DNA from: Siphonodentalium dalli
Taxonomy: Eukaryota; Mollusca; Scaphopoda; Gadilida; Siphonodentaliidae
DNA: 64,000 nt
Assembly (NCBI GenBank): GCA_032622095.1
Contig: CP136063.1
Location: 84,671,980 to 84,735,979 of the forward strand
Reading direction: 5' to 3'
Shown here piece by piece: positions 21,297-33,973 of the stretch (position 1 is its first letter; the number at the start of each line of letters is the position of its first letter). The notes under the pieces are model-generated. The model did no database searches. It was not told where the DNA came from and was given only the letters and a program-made list of their open reading frames with translations. A program made the position numbers and the translations under genes.

Positions 21297-22532
21297 GGAT
21301 CCAGGCCAGCTCATCCCAGGGCCCTCTCGGTCCAGGCAGTTTTGGGACGAGTTGGCCTGGCTTTTGTGACCGAGTGGGCCAGTGAATTAAGTTTGTGGAT
21401 ATGAATTTGAGACAATAATATATATCAGGGTTTTGTCCATCAATTTGGACATTTTGATTATTTTTGGCATGTTTGTTTACAAAGATAATAGGCAGCAGTC
21501 ACATTAGTCAGTTTGACTGAATGAGAAACTGACGAATTCATGAATAAACATTTTATTGTTTTCAAATTCTGAATAAATTTCTCTGATTCTCTATTAGTTC
21601 ATCTCACAATCCCTGTGTTAATTTGGGAAAACCTTTAGAAGTCATTATTGTCCCCACTCATATCAAAACAATATAAGCGGGTTGTTTAAACAGCAACCAG
21701 TCACCATTTTTTGGCCCATAATGAAATAACGAAAGCCACCTGATTTGGGTCTTCTATAGTTAGGTAAAGAGATGTGTCATCAGCAAATAGGCGTATGTTG
21801 CAAGTTACATGCTCAGTTATGTCATTAACATAGATCAGAAACATAAACGGGCCTTAGGTCGAGCCTTGGGGAACACCAGCTGTTATGTCGAGCCAATCGG
21901 ATGTGACATTTTCAATGATGACTCTGTTTTCTTCCCGAGAGTTATTGTTCTAAAAGTCTGATAATTTTTTCCAGTTATGCCAATTTTCTTAAGTTTATAT
22001 ATCAATCCCGTATGCCAAAATGTCAGATACAAGCATTGAATATACCGGTACTAGTAAGCAGACAACGAAAAAAGGAATAGAGATAGACTTCCGTTGTTCT
22101 ATGTGTAAAACAGGTAAGAATTCATATCCACGGTATTTCGTAGTTTCGTTTCGTAATATTATTATTTCATAATAAAAAAGTTAAATTTAATTATAAGTTT
22201 AAATTTAAATTTTTCCCGAAAATCGTTAAAAAAACTTTTGTTGAACGTCTTAGCCGTGGACTTAGAAACAGAGGGTCGCTCACCATGCACATATACGAGA
22301 AGAATTCTGCAAAATAACTCATGAATTCATCAGACCTATAAATGTTCGTATCTTGTTCATCAGTTCTATCCTTGTTGCCAAATAAATTGTCACAACCCAA
22401 CTATTCCATCTACCTCCCGACAACCTGTTGGCTAACAGAGAGAGAGAGAAATCCCTTGGACCGAGCCAGCCTGGGCGAGCTGGCCCAGGTCGATTGGAGC
22501 GAGTGGGCCCTGGGACGAGCTGGCCCATTTCC
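21297..22532. mobile_element. 1.24-kb element with 8-bp target duplication ATTCAGTA
   Basis: ATTCAGTA at 21289-21296 and 22533-22540 brackets ends GGATCCAGGCCAGCTCATCCC-type and its complement GGGACGAGCTGGCCC..TTCC. Several further 'gagctggccc'-type motifs lie just inside each end (21301-21395, 22460-22530). The interior contains a decayed reverse transcriptase fragment on the minus strand. Superfamily unknown. Confidence 0.8.
21740..21945 (-). pseudogene. non-LTR retrotransposon reverse transcriptase fragment
   Basis: Minus-strand translation gives WLDITAGVPQGS then a stop (21856-21854) where Leu/Val is usual, GPFMFLIYVNDI, and RLFADDTSLYLT with the FADD catalytic motif (21789-21777). This is the RT palm of a LINE (jockey/CR1/RTE type not resolved). 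Broken and truncated. Confidence 0.88.
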
Positions 22533-22540
22533 ATTCAGTA

Positions 22541-23820
22541 CTTAGGGCTAATGGGGTCGTTGTTGTAACATTTTATACATAAATGCACAATGTGCATTTA
22601 GTTATACATAAATACACCAGTCTCAGTCGGCGCGAGATTGAAATGTTGCCGTAAATAATTGCATCTGTTTCAATTCAGACTATTTTCTTCCGTAGTTCTG
22701 ATGAAGGCATTCTTTCATCACAATTTAAAACGAAACTGCAATAAAATTGATCATCGGTCGCATATTGACCTTAGTACCGGTATTAAACAGGGACCAAAAA
22801 ACTGGATTGTTGTGTGTTCGATGAATGAAAGAAAATCAACCTACTAAAAATATCAACACGTGTGCTTTTATGTAGAAAACACTACGACAATGGCCCTGTC
22901 ATGTGAAACTATGAGAGACTGGTGTGCATTTATGTATACAGAAATGCATACGGTGTGCATCTATGTATAAAACATTACGACAACGACCCCATTAGCTTCA
23001 GTAGGGTAGACTATGACTATGAGCGTAAACTAAACTGGCAGTTGAAAATTGATGATAATGATAGTCGTTCAGGTAGTAACGGGTCACAGGCATTAACGGG
23101 TCAGTTGCTGTTTATCGTCGTGGCAAAAGTCACAGATGCACTTGATCTCCCAAAATCTCCTGTTGATTCTTGAGAATGAATATGTGTTGGAGATAATGTG
23201 CAATTTGTGGCGAGTTCTGACGGTAATTTCCGATTTAATTCAATTTTTCTGACGGACAGTGGAAACGCATCGGAGGAAAGTAGGTCAACAAAATATGTCA
23301 AGTTGCAGATCGGCTGCTGCCAATAAAAAACAGAATAAAGTACACCCAAACTAAGCTCTGTAAAATATTAACAAATTATTTATTTTTCAACTCCCAGACC
23401 CCCACAAAAGTTAAATTTGTCTTATTGTGTAAACATTTAATTTGTTTCGACCTACTTCCGTTGTCAATAGCGGGTCACATGCTTTTGTTGACAGTCGATC
23501 GCACGTGCTATCACGGAATGGATAAAAACATGTCAATTGAATTCTAATGATTAGCATACGTTGGAAATAATAAAACATAGTAACATTTCATGCCTTCATT
23601 GGCAATTTAAGACATAATATAGGTTGAAATTGTTCTCATAGTTTAATTTTCCAACCAGAATTGAATGAAGAGTGAATGTTTTTTTTAGACCAACAGTCAA
23701 ATATTTTCCAATGGTCGGTAAAATAATTAGATTGGAATGGCTATCTGCAGTTGGAACAATTCTAACTATTCAGGGTACCAGGTTGAAAAATTCTAGCAGT
23801 TGGAATTCTTGAGGGACCTG
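22541..23820. other. intergenic, no gene supported
   Basis: A repeated phrase 'tgcatttatgtatacagaaatgca' occurs at 22580-22620 and 22924-22975. Short frames have no recognisable domain. Confidence 0.5.
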
Positions 23821-24817
23821 TTGGGGGGGGGGGGAGATTCCTCCACCACCATTCACTTCGACCCGTGAATTGTAACAACAAAAGCATAAATCTCAGGGTT
23901 TTCGGCATATATAGTTAGAAAAAGCATTGATCTACAATCTTACCGCGAGCATAGCATCTATTCGTTGATTTATTCCAGGTTTTATCGCACGTTAACAAAT
24001 TGTTTTCACCTGTTAGCTAGGTGGTGCCGCCGAAGATAGCCGGAACTCCTCGATTTGTCTTCGGCAAATCGAAAAATCGGGTAGTACGAAAACTGGTATT
24101 CGGAGCCGGAACATTGTTATCGGTCAAAACAATCAGCCCACGACAAAGGTCTATTAAAAGTATCAGGTTCTGCCTTCCCAGCTGGTCCATTAAGCGTTGT
24201 TTCATTGTGTAATATGGTCATTTGAGTGTTAAACAGAATAAAATGTCAAGAAAGGGATTTTGGTGTCATTAGACGCAGAATAACACATCCAAACTATCCA
24301 GAAATTCAAGTTGGCGTTCAACATAGCCACCAAAACTAATAAATAGCTAGGGCAAATTACTCACAAAGTCAAATTGACCAAACACGAATACAGTCTCGAT
24401 ATGGACATCTGATTGTTAACAATATGATTTGGGTGTGCATGGCTGAGAATGTGTCGACATTTCAAGATGGCTACCAAAATGGTCGTCGAAAATTGTCAAA
24501 ATTTGAGTGATATCAATATCAGTATGATTAAATAATTAGCCAGTACAATTTTCCAACGTATTGATTCCCATTTATCGGGACAACAATTTTTCAAACAAAG
24601 CAGTATCTTCGTTAGATTCAAACCTGCTAGTCACACACTAAGAGGGCATTTTGCAATTATGGCGAGCGATGAGCTTAATTGTTTTCAAACATGTACGAAA
24701 AAAACAGATGTCAATAGCTACGTGCAGACATGATTATCGATGAACGATTGCCAGTAAACATATGGTCCCGGTGGTTCATTCAGCAAATTGTGTAGTGCAA
24801 AAAATGCGTGATATGAC

Positions 24818-25735
24818 GGAAACGGGCCCACTCGCCCCAGGGCCAGCTCGCCCCAGTCGACATGGGCCAGCTCGCCCCGAGCCAGCTCGCCCCAAGGGAT
24901 AATGTCTTATTTAAGTTGTCGTTTTGCTTGCTTTCTATGGCTTACAGTCAAGTGATACCCGAGTCAAGTGATACAATACAAAGTGATACCCAATTCGGTC
25001 AACTGATACCCAAGATGTGTATCATTGAATTTGGATTGTTGAATTAAATATACACACATTCGAGATCATTATTTGTCCGAACGTCATGTCGGAATATACT
25101 CCATTCCTCGATCGAAAATGTGCTTGAGTCTAGCCACTGCCGTTGTATATATTCGCAGATACAACGGAACATATTTGTGGTTATGATGTCAGATAAATAT
25201 TGCACTGCTTATATACGGTATGTGGTCGGCATATGAAAGTGATTATCTATCACACTGAAGCCATCTCATCCACTGAAGTGTGAGGTGTGATTAGTCGATT
25301 GGTTACTGTGTAAACAACCTGCTTCTATTGTTTTGATAGGATATGAATGGGGATATAATAACGGCTTCAAAGGGGTTCCCAAACTCCAGAGATAATGAGA
25401 TGAACTCAGAGAATAAGAGAAACTTTAATATCCAGAATGTGAAAACAGTTCATTATTGTTATTTATGAATTCGCCGGTTTGTCGTTCAAACAAACTAGTG
25501 TGATAAACTGCATGGCTATTATCTTTGCTAACAAACGTGCCTAAAGTAATCTAAATGTCAAAATTGATGGACATAACTCTGAAATATATCATAATCTGAA
25601 CTTAAGAAATTAATATATTAATATATATTAACTTATTTACAACTTTAATACAAATGTAATACCCGGGCCAGCTCGCCCCTGAAAGGTGGGCCAGCTCGCC
25701 CCAAAAACGGCCTGGGGCGAGCTGGCCCTTATATG
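24818..25735. mobile_element. GGGCCAGCTCGCCCC motif-rich element in foldback centre
   Basis: It begins GGAAACGGGCCCACTCGCCC, matching the end of the 21297-22532 element, with four motif copies in 24825-24897 and three, in both orientations, at 25667-25728. The right boundary is uncertain and no target duplication was found. Confidence 0.6.
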
Positions 25736-27513
25736 CTATCTGCATTCGTGTACGAAGCATATGTTATTCTGTGTGAACCAGCACATGTTTGTATTACTCT
25801 GTATTATATTTTTAAGTACTAACAATTTCAGCAACGTTTTAAAGGTGAAAAGTCCACCACGGCTATATCTGAAACGTTTATTTCGTATTTACACTGTGGG
25901 GTAATTCAATTGTTCGCTGGTGATTTTCAGATAACCACTGTTTAGTTTATGTGTATCCGATGACCCTTTCAATAGTTAATCGTCTCAATATGTTCCGAAA
26001 ACATCAAGGCTACTTAATTTCTCATTCGATTGCTGAAATGATGAAAACGTTGACGGTCCGATAGCCCATTTAAAACAATAAATGTCTCCAAATAAATGGT
26101 ATTTGGTGTAGTTCCGCAAAGTTCATCTTTTCGAAGTATTTTCCATATGTAGTCAACATTAGTTGTTGTGTTGCATACAGACCGGGCTATAATTTGGACC
26201 AGATCACGCTTTTCCAGATTATGATCCACACTGTCATGCCATGTGTGCTCCTGAATAGAAATAACTATCTGCTATGCTTTTATTTCTATAGTGCAATGGG
26301 CGGATAAAACAATTTGAATCATGTGCATGCAACAATAAGGTATATCCGCATGCACCATCCGAACTGCAAACTTGAGGAAATACTTTGTAAACATGTTTAT
26401 AAATATATCCAGTGATGTTACACAGTTACCATTCATCTACCCATAACTGAGGGAGTAATCAACGCTGTAGTTTTATGATTGATTGATCGTTGGGTAGGAA
26501 TTCCTCCCGATTATGGTGATCATCATAACATAACGGTCATTATTGGATACTCTGTCTTTAGTTATTTGTTGAATATGCCTGGTATAGGCAAATTTCTTCG
26601 GCACACGTTTTAAGTATCTGGTTCGGTATATATGAGATCAGGACACATGGCCTTATGGGGTTTGATGTTTCATAGCAATGCAGTTACATCGACGATACTG
26701 ATCTCAGATTTGACCATTGCGTCGACTGGTTTTGTTTGGTCTAGTTCGGGCAGTGACGTGTTATTTTCCGTGAAGGCTGATTGGAATTGGTCCAACAAGC
26801 GAGACCACTGAGTCGCGGCCGTATTGGATTCACCCAGTCCCGTTCCATGGTTTCAGAGATTCATCCAGCGCAGGTTCCGTGGTTTTATTGATTTTGAATA
26901 TTCATGACTTCCATATATGGAAATGCTACTCCCGAACTTTGACCTGTAGCACTAAAACCACATAACCGGGTCTGGTGGATCCAATAGGGCCGTGAGTTAG
27001 GCTGAATAGACACTCTCGTCGGTTTTCTGTGACAAAGACAAAGTTACCCAGGTTCCTGAAATTGTTATAAAGTTACCCAGGTTATAAGTTGCGGTGAGCG
27101 GAGGGGAATATTCGTATTTATAGGCGATTTATATAGATAAATCATCAAATAAGAGTGAATACTCCCTCATTGGGACCATGTGAGTTGTAATTATCATACA
27201 TCGTCAGGAAAGACGGACATAATCCCCGCTCGAATAAACAGTGTTCTCTTGTTGTGAGGGTACACTTGAATGGCCGGGAACACGATAGGTATATAGTCAG
27301 ATCGATTTTATATCCACAGCTACGTTTACAATACACTTATGGATGAAGTGACGCGTATGATGCAAATAAACCAGCTAGAATTCAAAGTATATAAGCGCAC
27401 GTGGGTGTTGTGTGACTTTTGTGTGAATTGTAATGGGAAATATTCGCTCTTATGCGTGATTATATATCAGAATATGTTACCTGGTTTCAGCGTAGCATCA
27501 TGTCCGCTGGTAT
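25736..27513. other. centre of the 7-kb foldback, nothing recognised
   Basis: No transposase or other domain could be read on either strand. Confidence 0.45.
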
Positions 27514-28321
27514 GTCATATCACGCATTTTTTGCGCTACACAATTTGCTGAATGAACCACCGGGACCATATGTTTACTGGCAATCGTTCATCGATAATCA
27601 TGTCTGCACGTAGCTATTGACATCTGTTTTTTTCGTACATGTTTGAAAACAATTAAGCTCATCGCTCGCCATAATTGCAAAATGCCCTCTTAGTGTGTGA
27701 CTAGCAGGTTTGAATCTAACGAAGATACTGCTTTGTTTGAAAAATTGTTGTCCCGATAAATGGGAATCAATACGTTGGAAAATTGTACTGGCTAATTATT
27801 TAATCATACTGATATTGATATCACTCAAATTTTGACAATTTTCGACGACCATTTTGGTAGCCATCTTGAAATGTCGACACATTCTCAGCCATGCACACCC
27901 AAATCATATTGTTAACAATCAGATGTCCATATCGAGACTGTATTCGTGTTTGGTCAATTTGACTTTGTGAGTAATTTGCCCTAGCTATTTATTAGTTTCG
28001 GTGGCTATGTTGAACGCCAACTTGAATTTCTGGATAGTTTGGATGTGTTATTCTGCGTCTAATGACACCAAAATCCCTTTCTTGACATTTTATTCTGTTT
28101 AACACTCAAATGACCATATTACACAATGAAACAATGCTTGATGGACCAGCTGGGAAGGCAGAACCTGATACTTTTAATAGACCTTTGTCGTGGGCTGATT
28201 GTTTTGACCGATAACAATGTTCCGGCTCCGAATACCAGTTTTCGTACTACCCGATTTTTCGATTTGCCGAAGACAAATCGAGGAGTTCCGGCTATCTTCG
28301 GCGGCACCACCTAGCTAACAG

Positions 28322-30701
28322 TAGCGATGACACAAGTTTTTGAAAAAAATCAAGTGGCGATCAAATTTTCAATGTTTTTCAAAGCCAGAGACATCTACCA
28401 TCATATAGAAAGCTAAAAAAAAAAAATCCTATGAATATTTTTTTTTTGCCAATTTTTTTTAATTCGGACTTTGGAAAAAAAATTCTGTCAACTCATTATG
28501 TCACCCAGAAGTTGCCAAATAATGTCTGTAGACACTGCTAATGTGCTTTCCACTCATAATTCAGTGTAGTAATATCTCTCCTACATTAGTCTGTTGGTCG
28601 TGGTGGTGTATTAAGGGACAAAAAGCTTGTAACATCAATTGTCTATTTTCAGTTAGGATATGTGAAGATTGTATGTTATATATTTGGTTTCTAGCAATAA
28701 CACTAATAAATGTAGAATGATTGGTTGAAAACTTGTATATGCCTGAGAAATCATCAGCACATTTGGTTAAATTTAACCCGGAGGTTGATTGACATGAGAC
28801 AACAACGAAGACAATCAACAGTTATACAAGTAACAGATCTTGGGCAAGACCAAGGGTTAATTTTTATTACAGAATACAAAACTATCCTGTAATGCAACTT
28901 CATGTGCCCAAGCATCAAGACTACAGTAAATAAAATTGGCGTCGGATGAATACATATAAGGTGATCTTGAGAAGTTGAGTTGTACAGTACCGGTATTATA
29001 GAAGGACATGATAGACTCCAGTTATTATCGCATAACCATTTTTACATGATGTACTAAATGGAAGTTCCCACTCAGTTATAAAAGTGCATTGGAATGGTCT
29101 ATAATCATTTGGTGGGTTTTCAGGAAAAAATAAGCAGACGACAGATGCAAGTATAACACAAATAAAAGTACATTTTAGTGAAATGTTCAGATAATAAGTT
29201 CAACAATTACAACCTATCATTAGATTTGTTGAACTTGAATAATATTTGAGCATTCTCTTATGGGTCACTACTCATCACTGAGTATTTGCTAGAATAGTTT
29301 TAAGAAAATACCACATACTTTCTTTTCATAAATGAAAATTGACTAACATTTGAGTTAGATGTGTTATTTGTTTTGATAAAAAAGGTACTACTCCTGCCGA
29401 TCAATCAACATTTAATTTGATGTTGATATCGGTATATGTGCAACATGTTGTAACTTGGAATTTTGCCATGTCTATGATTAATATCAATGTTCGTTGTGCA
29501 CTGTTACTTATTATTCCCTCAACATTTTAATTATTTAATGTCTAAATGGTTATATACATAATCAAATCATTATTTGGTATGGTCATTCGTCAAAATGACA
29601 GCCATCACAACACTATTAAATTAAACTAAATTTGTTTCAATATATTATCTTTGACAAAATTGCACCTCAAACTTAATTACAATTGTCTGGTTCACATCCC
29701 GGTGTGTTGCTTGTTCAAAGCTTTATTTAATACTTTTTTTTATCCTCTTTAAATCGCTACAAAAATTACAAGTTTGTTCAGTGACAGGTCTGACCAGACT
29801 TCTGTTGTCACCAATACGTGTAGGCCTACTATATGTACTAGCATTGTTGTTTCCTGAGAATTTGGGCAGAACTTCCGCTGGAGACACTTGCCAGATCCTT
29901 AACACCACCCGTATCCAATCAAATTAAAAATTTGGGCAGAACTTCCCCTAGAGGCGCAAGCCAGATCATTATAATCAATCAAATTGATAATTTAGGCAGT
30001 TAATGCACATTGAAGAATACTACTCTGGCTAGAGAACTTAATTCATAGTCATGCTGGCAGAACTTTTCATACTATTCCCTCCATACCATTGCCACACAAT
30101 GTAAATAACTTTGATTCTTGTAGGGTAGTGGTATTTACTAAGTCAAAACACAATGAAAATGCTAGCCAAAATAAAAATAACAATATGCATTCCATAGCCA
30201 ATTGGATTACCAATAACATGGCACGTGAGTTACTGGAAGTTACAAATGATTCCTTTAACTTTTTTATGCACGAAAATAGGCTACTTTTTCAGACGATTAT
30301 TACCTTCAAAAAAATAATAACATGGAATACAACCTTGTCCAACATTAATGCCAATATTTATTGTGCATTGTCATTTATTTGTATTCTAAAATTTTAACGT
30401 ATAACTTGTTACAAAATCAAATCAAAGTTCAATGGGGTAATTTATCGATATCAAAATGGTGGCCACACAACAAAAGTCAAACGGAATTTATTTCACTTAC
30501 AGTTGACAATATTTCACCTGAAACTCGATTACAATTGTCTTGTGCACACTCCGATTGTATATTTACCTATTTTAAACAGAAAAGTAAGTAGTCTATCCAA
30601 TAATTTATTGAATTTATATCACTTTTGAGCTCTGCAAAAAGACACGTTTTCCTCATTCACAGATTGAGAAACCGGAAATGGCCGGAACACTGTCGTCGCT
30701 A
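28322..30701. mobile_element. non-autonomous hAT-like element nested in foldback right arm
   Basis: Target duplication CTAACAG at 28315-28321 and 30702-30708; ends TAGCGATGACA and TGTCGTCGCTA form 11-bp inverted repeats with one mismatch. The intact left arm shows the empty site (ctagCTAACAGgtg; 24022-24008 complement). Termini resemble the Ac-type TAGGGATGAAA. No transposase frame. Inside, a MITE-like piece lies at 29045-29303 and 'aatttgggcagaacttcc' is duplicated at 29862 and 29930. Confidence 0.85.
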
Positions 30702-30885
30702 CTAACAGGTGAAAACAATTTGTTAACGTGCGATAAAACCTGGAATAAATCAACGAATAGATGCTATGCTCGCGGTAAGATTGTAGATCAATGCTTTTTC
30801 TAACTATATATGCCGAAAACCCTGAGATTTATGCTTTTGTTGTTACAATTCACGGGTCGAAGTGAATGGTGGTGGAGGAATCTCC

Positions 30886-31471
30886 AGAAAATTACCTGCC
30901 ATTCTTCTGAACCCTAATGCCTATAACTCCAAAAATATCTCAAAAAATTGCATAAAGGTTAGTGATTCCAATTTCTGTGGTGTAGTGTGTAATCTGATTA
31001 TTATTTGATTTTACCTCAACTTCAAGGTTATCAGGTTTTTTATTTCCACATCAGGTAAAGCCTTTTTACTAAAGGGCATTTAAAAATTTATGAAAGATAG
31101 TTAATTTGCAATCAGACGTATATATCAAGATCCGAGATAATCAGTAAGCGCATTATTCAAGTTTAGAATAAGTCGCCTAATTTCGTTGTAAGAACAATTC
31201 TATAGAATTTGACATGGAAAAATACTAAAATGAATGGACATGCAACCACTATGTATTCTTTAAATACGATGGATTAAAACGCGTCGTTTTGAATACACGC
31301 AACGTTACTTGATACAATAATATGACCGAATTAATACCGCAAACCTTCCAAAAACTTTTTCTCACAGGTTAATGTACTTTCCGGTATTTTAAGTATTCAA
31401 CCGGGAAAAAAACCGGACAACGGAATGTCTTAAACCGGATATTATTGGTGCAGAAAGGCATCCGAAAGCTA
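30886..31471. other. spacer between the two foldback elements
   Basis: Probably the original ERMP1 upstream flank, because removing the 31481-35481 element joins it to the ERMP1 start. No exon recognised. Confidence 0.5.
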
Positions 31472-31813
31472 GATTTTCATGCAATAAGGAGAATCCCGTA
31501 CAGAAAAGTTATCCCACTTTTCAAGTTCGGTAACCCTAAACATAATAAATACTCCACCGGTGAATGTGGCGCTTTATTCTTCCCGCAGTTTGCTTGGCGG
31601 TAATTGTGAGATTGGTTTACGATTGTACATCACATTTTTGATCTTTCTAGATCATATTTTGTTATTTTGTTTACTGTTCTTCCCTCACTAAAACCCCCAG
31701 AAACAGTCGAATGGTACTCGATTGGAATAGGTAAATCTCCACTGTATAAGATCCCAGATACAGGAGGGATAACTCCAAATTCACACAACGCAACACATAC
31801 CTAAGTATTTTAA

Positions 31814-32308
31814 AGGTACGTTGGCCTTGGCGGTGGGTATCCTGTGAAAATATTTCCAACCGTCAAAAACCGCCACAAACGGAAAGAACATCAAAATGTA
31901 GACAGACTTTGTCCGTATACAAATAAGAAATATCGCATAAACATTATGTTATTGTCATATGGTTGACCATTGTTATGTAAACAAAAGCATAACAAGTTAC
32001 TTTTCTGATGTTTGTTTATATTATGATGGTAAACATAAAGAGCGTTCTTTGTGGATGAATTCCTGATATGGAACTAATAAAGAGCGCTTATGCCATTTGT
32101 GTGTGATTAGTCAGTAGCATTGTGCTGTCTTCTGTAACACAATCAGGCTCTTGCTTAGGTAAAATATAGTAGGTCTTTATGAGAACATGCTGTTTACGCG
32201 ATGGTCATGGTATATATGAACGAAACTGTATGCGTTTTACTGTTTTTTTCTGTTTACGGTGATTGGAACAAATATGAATTTTTTCGACAACTAAGGCCTC
32301 ACGTGCCT
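31814..32308. mobile_element. TTAA-flanked 495-bp element nested in foldback left arm
   Basis: TTAA at 31810-31813 and 32309-32312; ends AGGTACGTTGGCCTT and AAGGCCTCACGTGCCT. It is a close copy of 11428-11921. The opposite arm (about 33870-33885) retains the unoccupied TTAA, which proves the insertion. Confidence 0.92.
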
Positions 32309-32613
32309 TTAACCGTATAAACTAGGTTTTAAATATTTATTTTAACTTTTATCAATGTGAAAAAAGAGGGATATCCTGAACACAACAGAAAAGAACTTAA
32401 TGTTAATTTTCGTTAGAATAACGTTGCGTTATTCTCTGGGGGAAATCAGTCAGAATTTACTGACGAACACCACGACATACCAAAACTATTTTAGAGTTGG
32501 GTTCATAAAAACTGTGTTCTAGCGCGCTATTTGAGTATGATGTTGTAGCGTAACTGCCGTTTATATCGAGTCCGAAATGTGCGTAGTTAGTTTTTTCGTG
32601 ACTTTAATTATTT

Positions 32614-33028
32614 GTATATAGGAGAAAAAGCACAGTAGCAATGTTATATTTTTATGCCTCAGAAACATGCCGAGCATTGCCCTTTGAACATGCTTTGGAC
32701 TATACAACACACCAGGCGCCTATTTTTAGAAGCAAATTTGATTTTTGAGATAGTGCACCGTCTCAAAAATCAAATTTTAAAGGGCAATGCTCGGCATGTT
32801 TCGGAGGCATAAAAATACTGTGCTATATCTCCTATATATATACTATAGAGACCTTAAAATGTGCATATAGTGTACGTCCTAAGTGCGACGTCGGAATACA
32901 GCGGCCATTCGAGCTTCCTTTTTTGGGGTTGCATCGGTGGCCGTGTGGTATTGACGTCGGACTTTGAGTCGCAAGGCGCGCTCGCCGTCGGGCCGGGGTT
33001 CGTATCCCACCAAATCCAATTTTTTTTA
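32614..33028. mobile_element. 415-bp insertion: foldback half plus tRNA-like half
   Basis: Duplication AATTATTT at 32606-32613 and 33029-33036. The left part (32614-32840) is a multi-level palindrome ('ttttatgcctcagaaacatg' pairs with 'catgtttcggaggcataaaa'). The right part carries A-box TGGCCGTGTGG (32938-32948) and B-box GGTTCGTATCC (32997-33007) with partial acceptor pairing, i.e. a pol III promoter-like tRNA relic. Confidence 0.75.
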
Positions 33029-33973
33029 AATTATTTGGATCACGCTGAATGTTTGGCTTTTATCCAATAAACAATTGAATTGAATTAATACATTTTATTT
33101 CATTAAAAGAGTATTCTTTAATTAATTTCTTACATTTGAATCTGAAACCAAAATTAAATACTAGCCTGCAACTTAATATAGTTAGACTAGACTCCTGATT
33201 TACTGAAAAAAAATAATTAATATTCAGTATTTATATGATATTTGTATATCAATATTAATATTATTTGAATATAAATAACACGATGATTCTAGTTTCTGCA
33301 TCATATATAGGCTAAAATAAACCAACGTCCGATAAATACTATTTAAAAGCGCAATATATCGGCACTGCTTGAGTTAAACCAGCAGTCTAGACTAATTATA
33401 AGTTGCAGGCTAGTAATATTTAATTTTGGTTTCAAATTCAAATGTATGAAATTAATTAAAGAATTCACTTTTAATTAAAAAATAAAAGTTATTAATTCAA
33501 TTCAATTGTTTGTTGGATAAAAGCAAAATATTCAGCGTGATCCAAATAATTAAAGTCGCGAAAATACTATCTATACACATTTCGGACTCGATATAAACGG
33601 CAGTTACGCTACAACATCATCATGCTAAAAAAACTTGCGAGATCACAGTTTTTATGAACCCAACTCCAAAATAGTTTTGGTATGTCGTGGTGTTCGTCAG
33701 TAAATTTTGACTGATTTTCACCAGAGAATAACGCAACATTATTCTATCGAAAAGTAACGTTATGTTATTTTTTGTTGTGTTCAGGATATCCCCCTTTTTC
33801 ACATTGATAAAAGTTAAAATAAATATTTAAAACCTAGTTTTTATTGGTAAGATGATCATATATACGGTTAAAATACTTAGGTAAAAGTTGTGTTGCGTTG
33901 TGTGAATTTGGAGTTATCCCTCCTGTATCTGGGATCTTATACAGTGGAGATTTACCGATTCGACTGTTTCTGG

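Larger units (their letters stand above)
23833..30885. mobile_element. 7-kb foldback (long inverted repeat) element
   Basis: Left arm 23833-24817 and right arm 27514-30885 are inverted and almost identical once the nested 28322-30701 insertion is removed (about 985 bp each). Outer ends are GGAGATTCCTCCACCACC. The centre 24818-27513 is not palindromic. Mirror-image frames at 24205-24017 and 28126-28314 are arm products with no recognised domain. No target duplication is evident; the left end runs into a G tract. Possibly a Mutator-like foldback. Confidence 0.8.

Noticed and set aside
23823-23834. Target duplication for the 7-kb foldback
   Set aside because: The left flank is a G tract and the right flank is agaaaatta; they do not match, so no duplication is claimed.
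24017-28314. Mirror-image 62-codon frames at 24205-24017 and 28126-28314
   Set aside because: They lie in the two arms of a foldback and have no recognisable domain.
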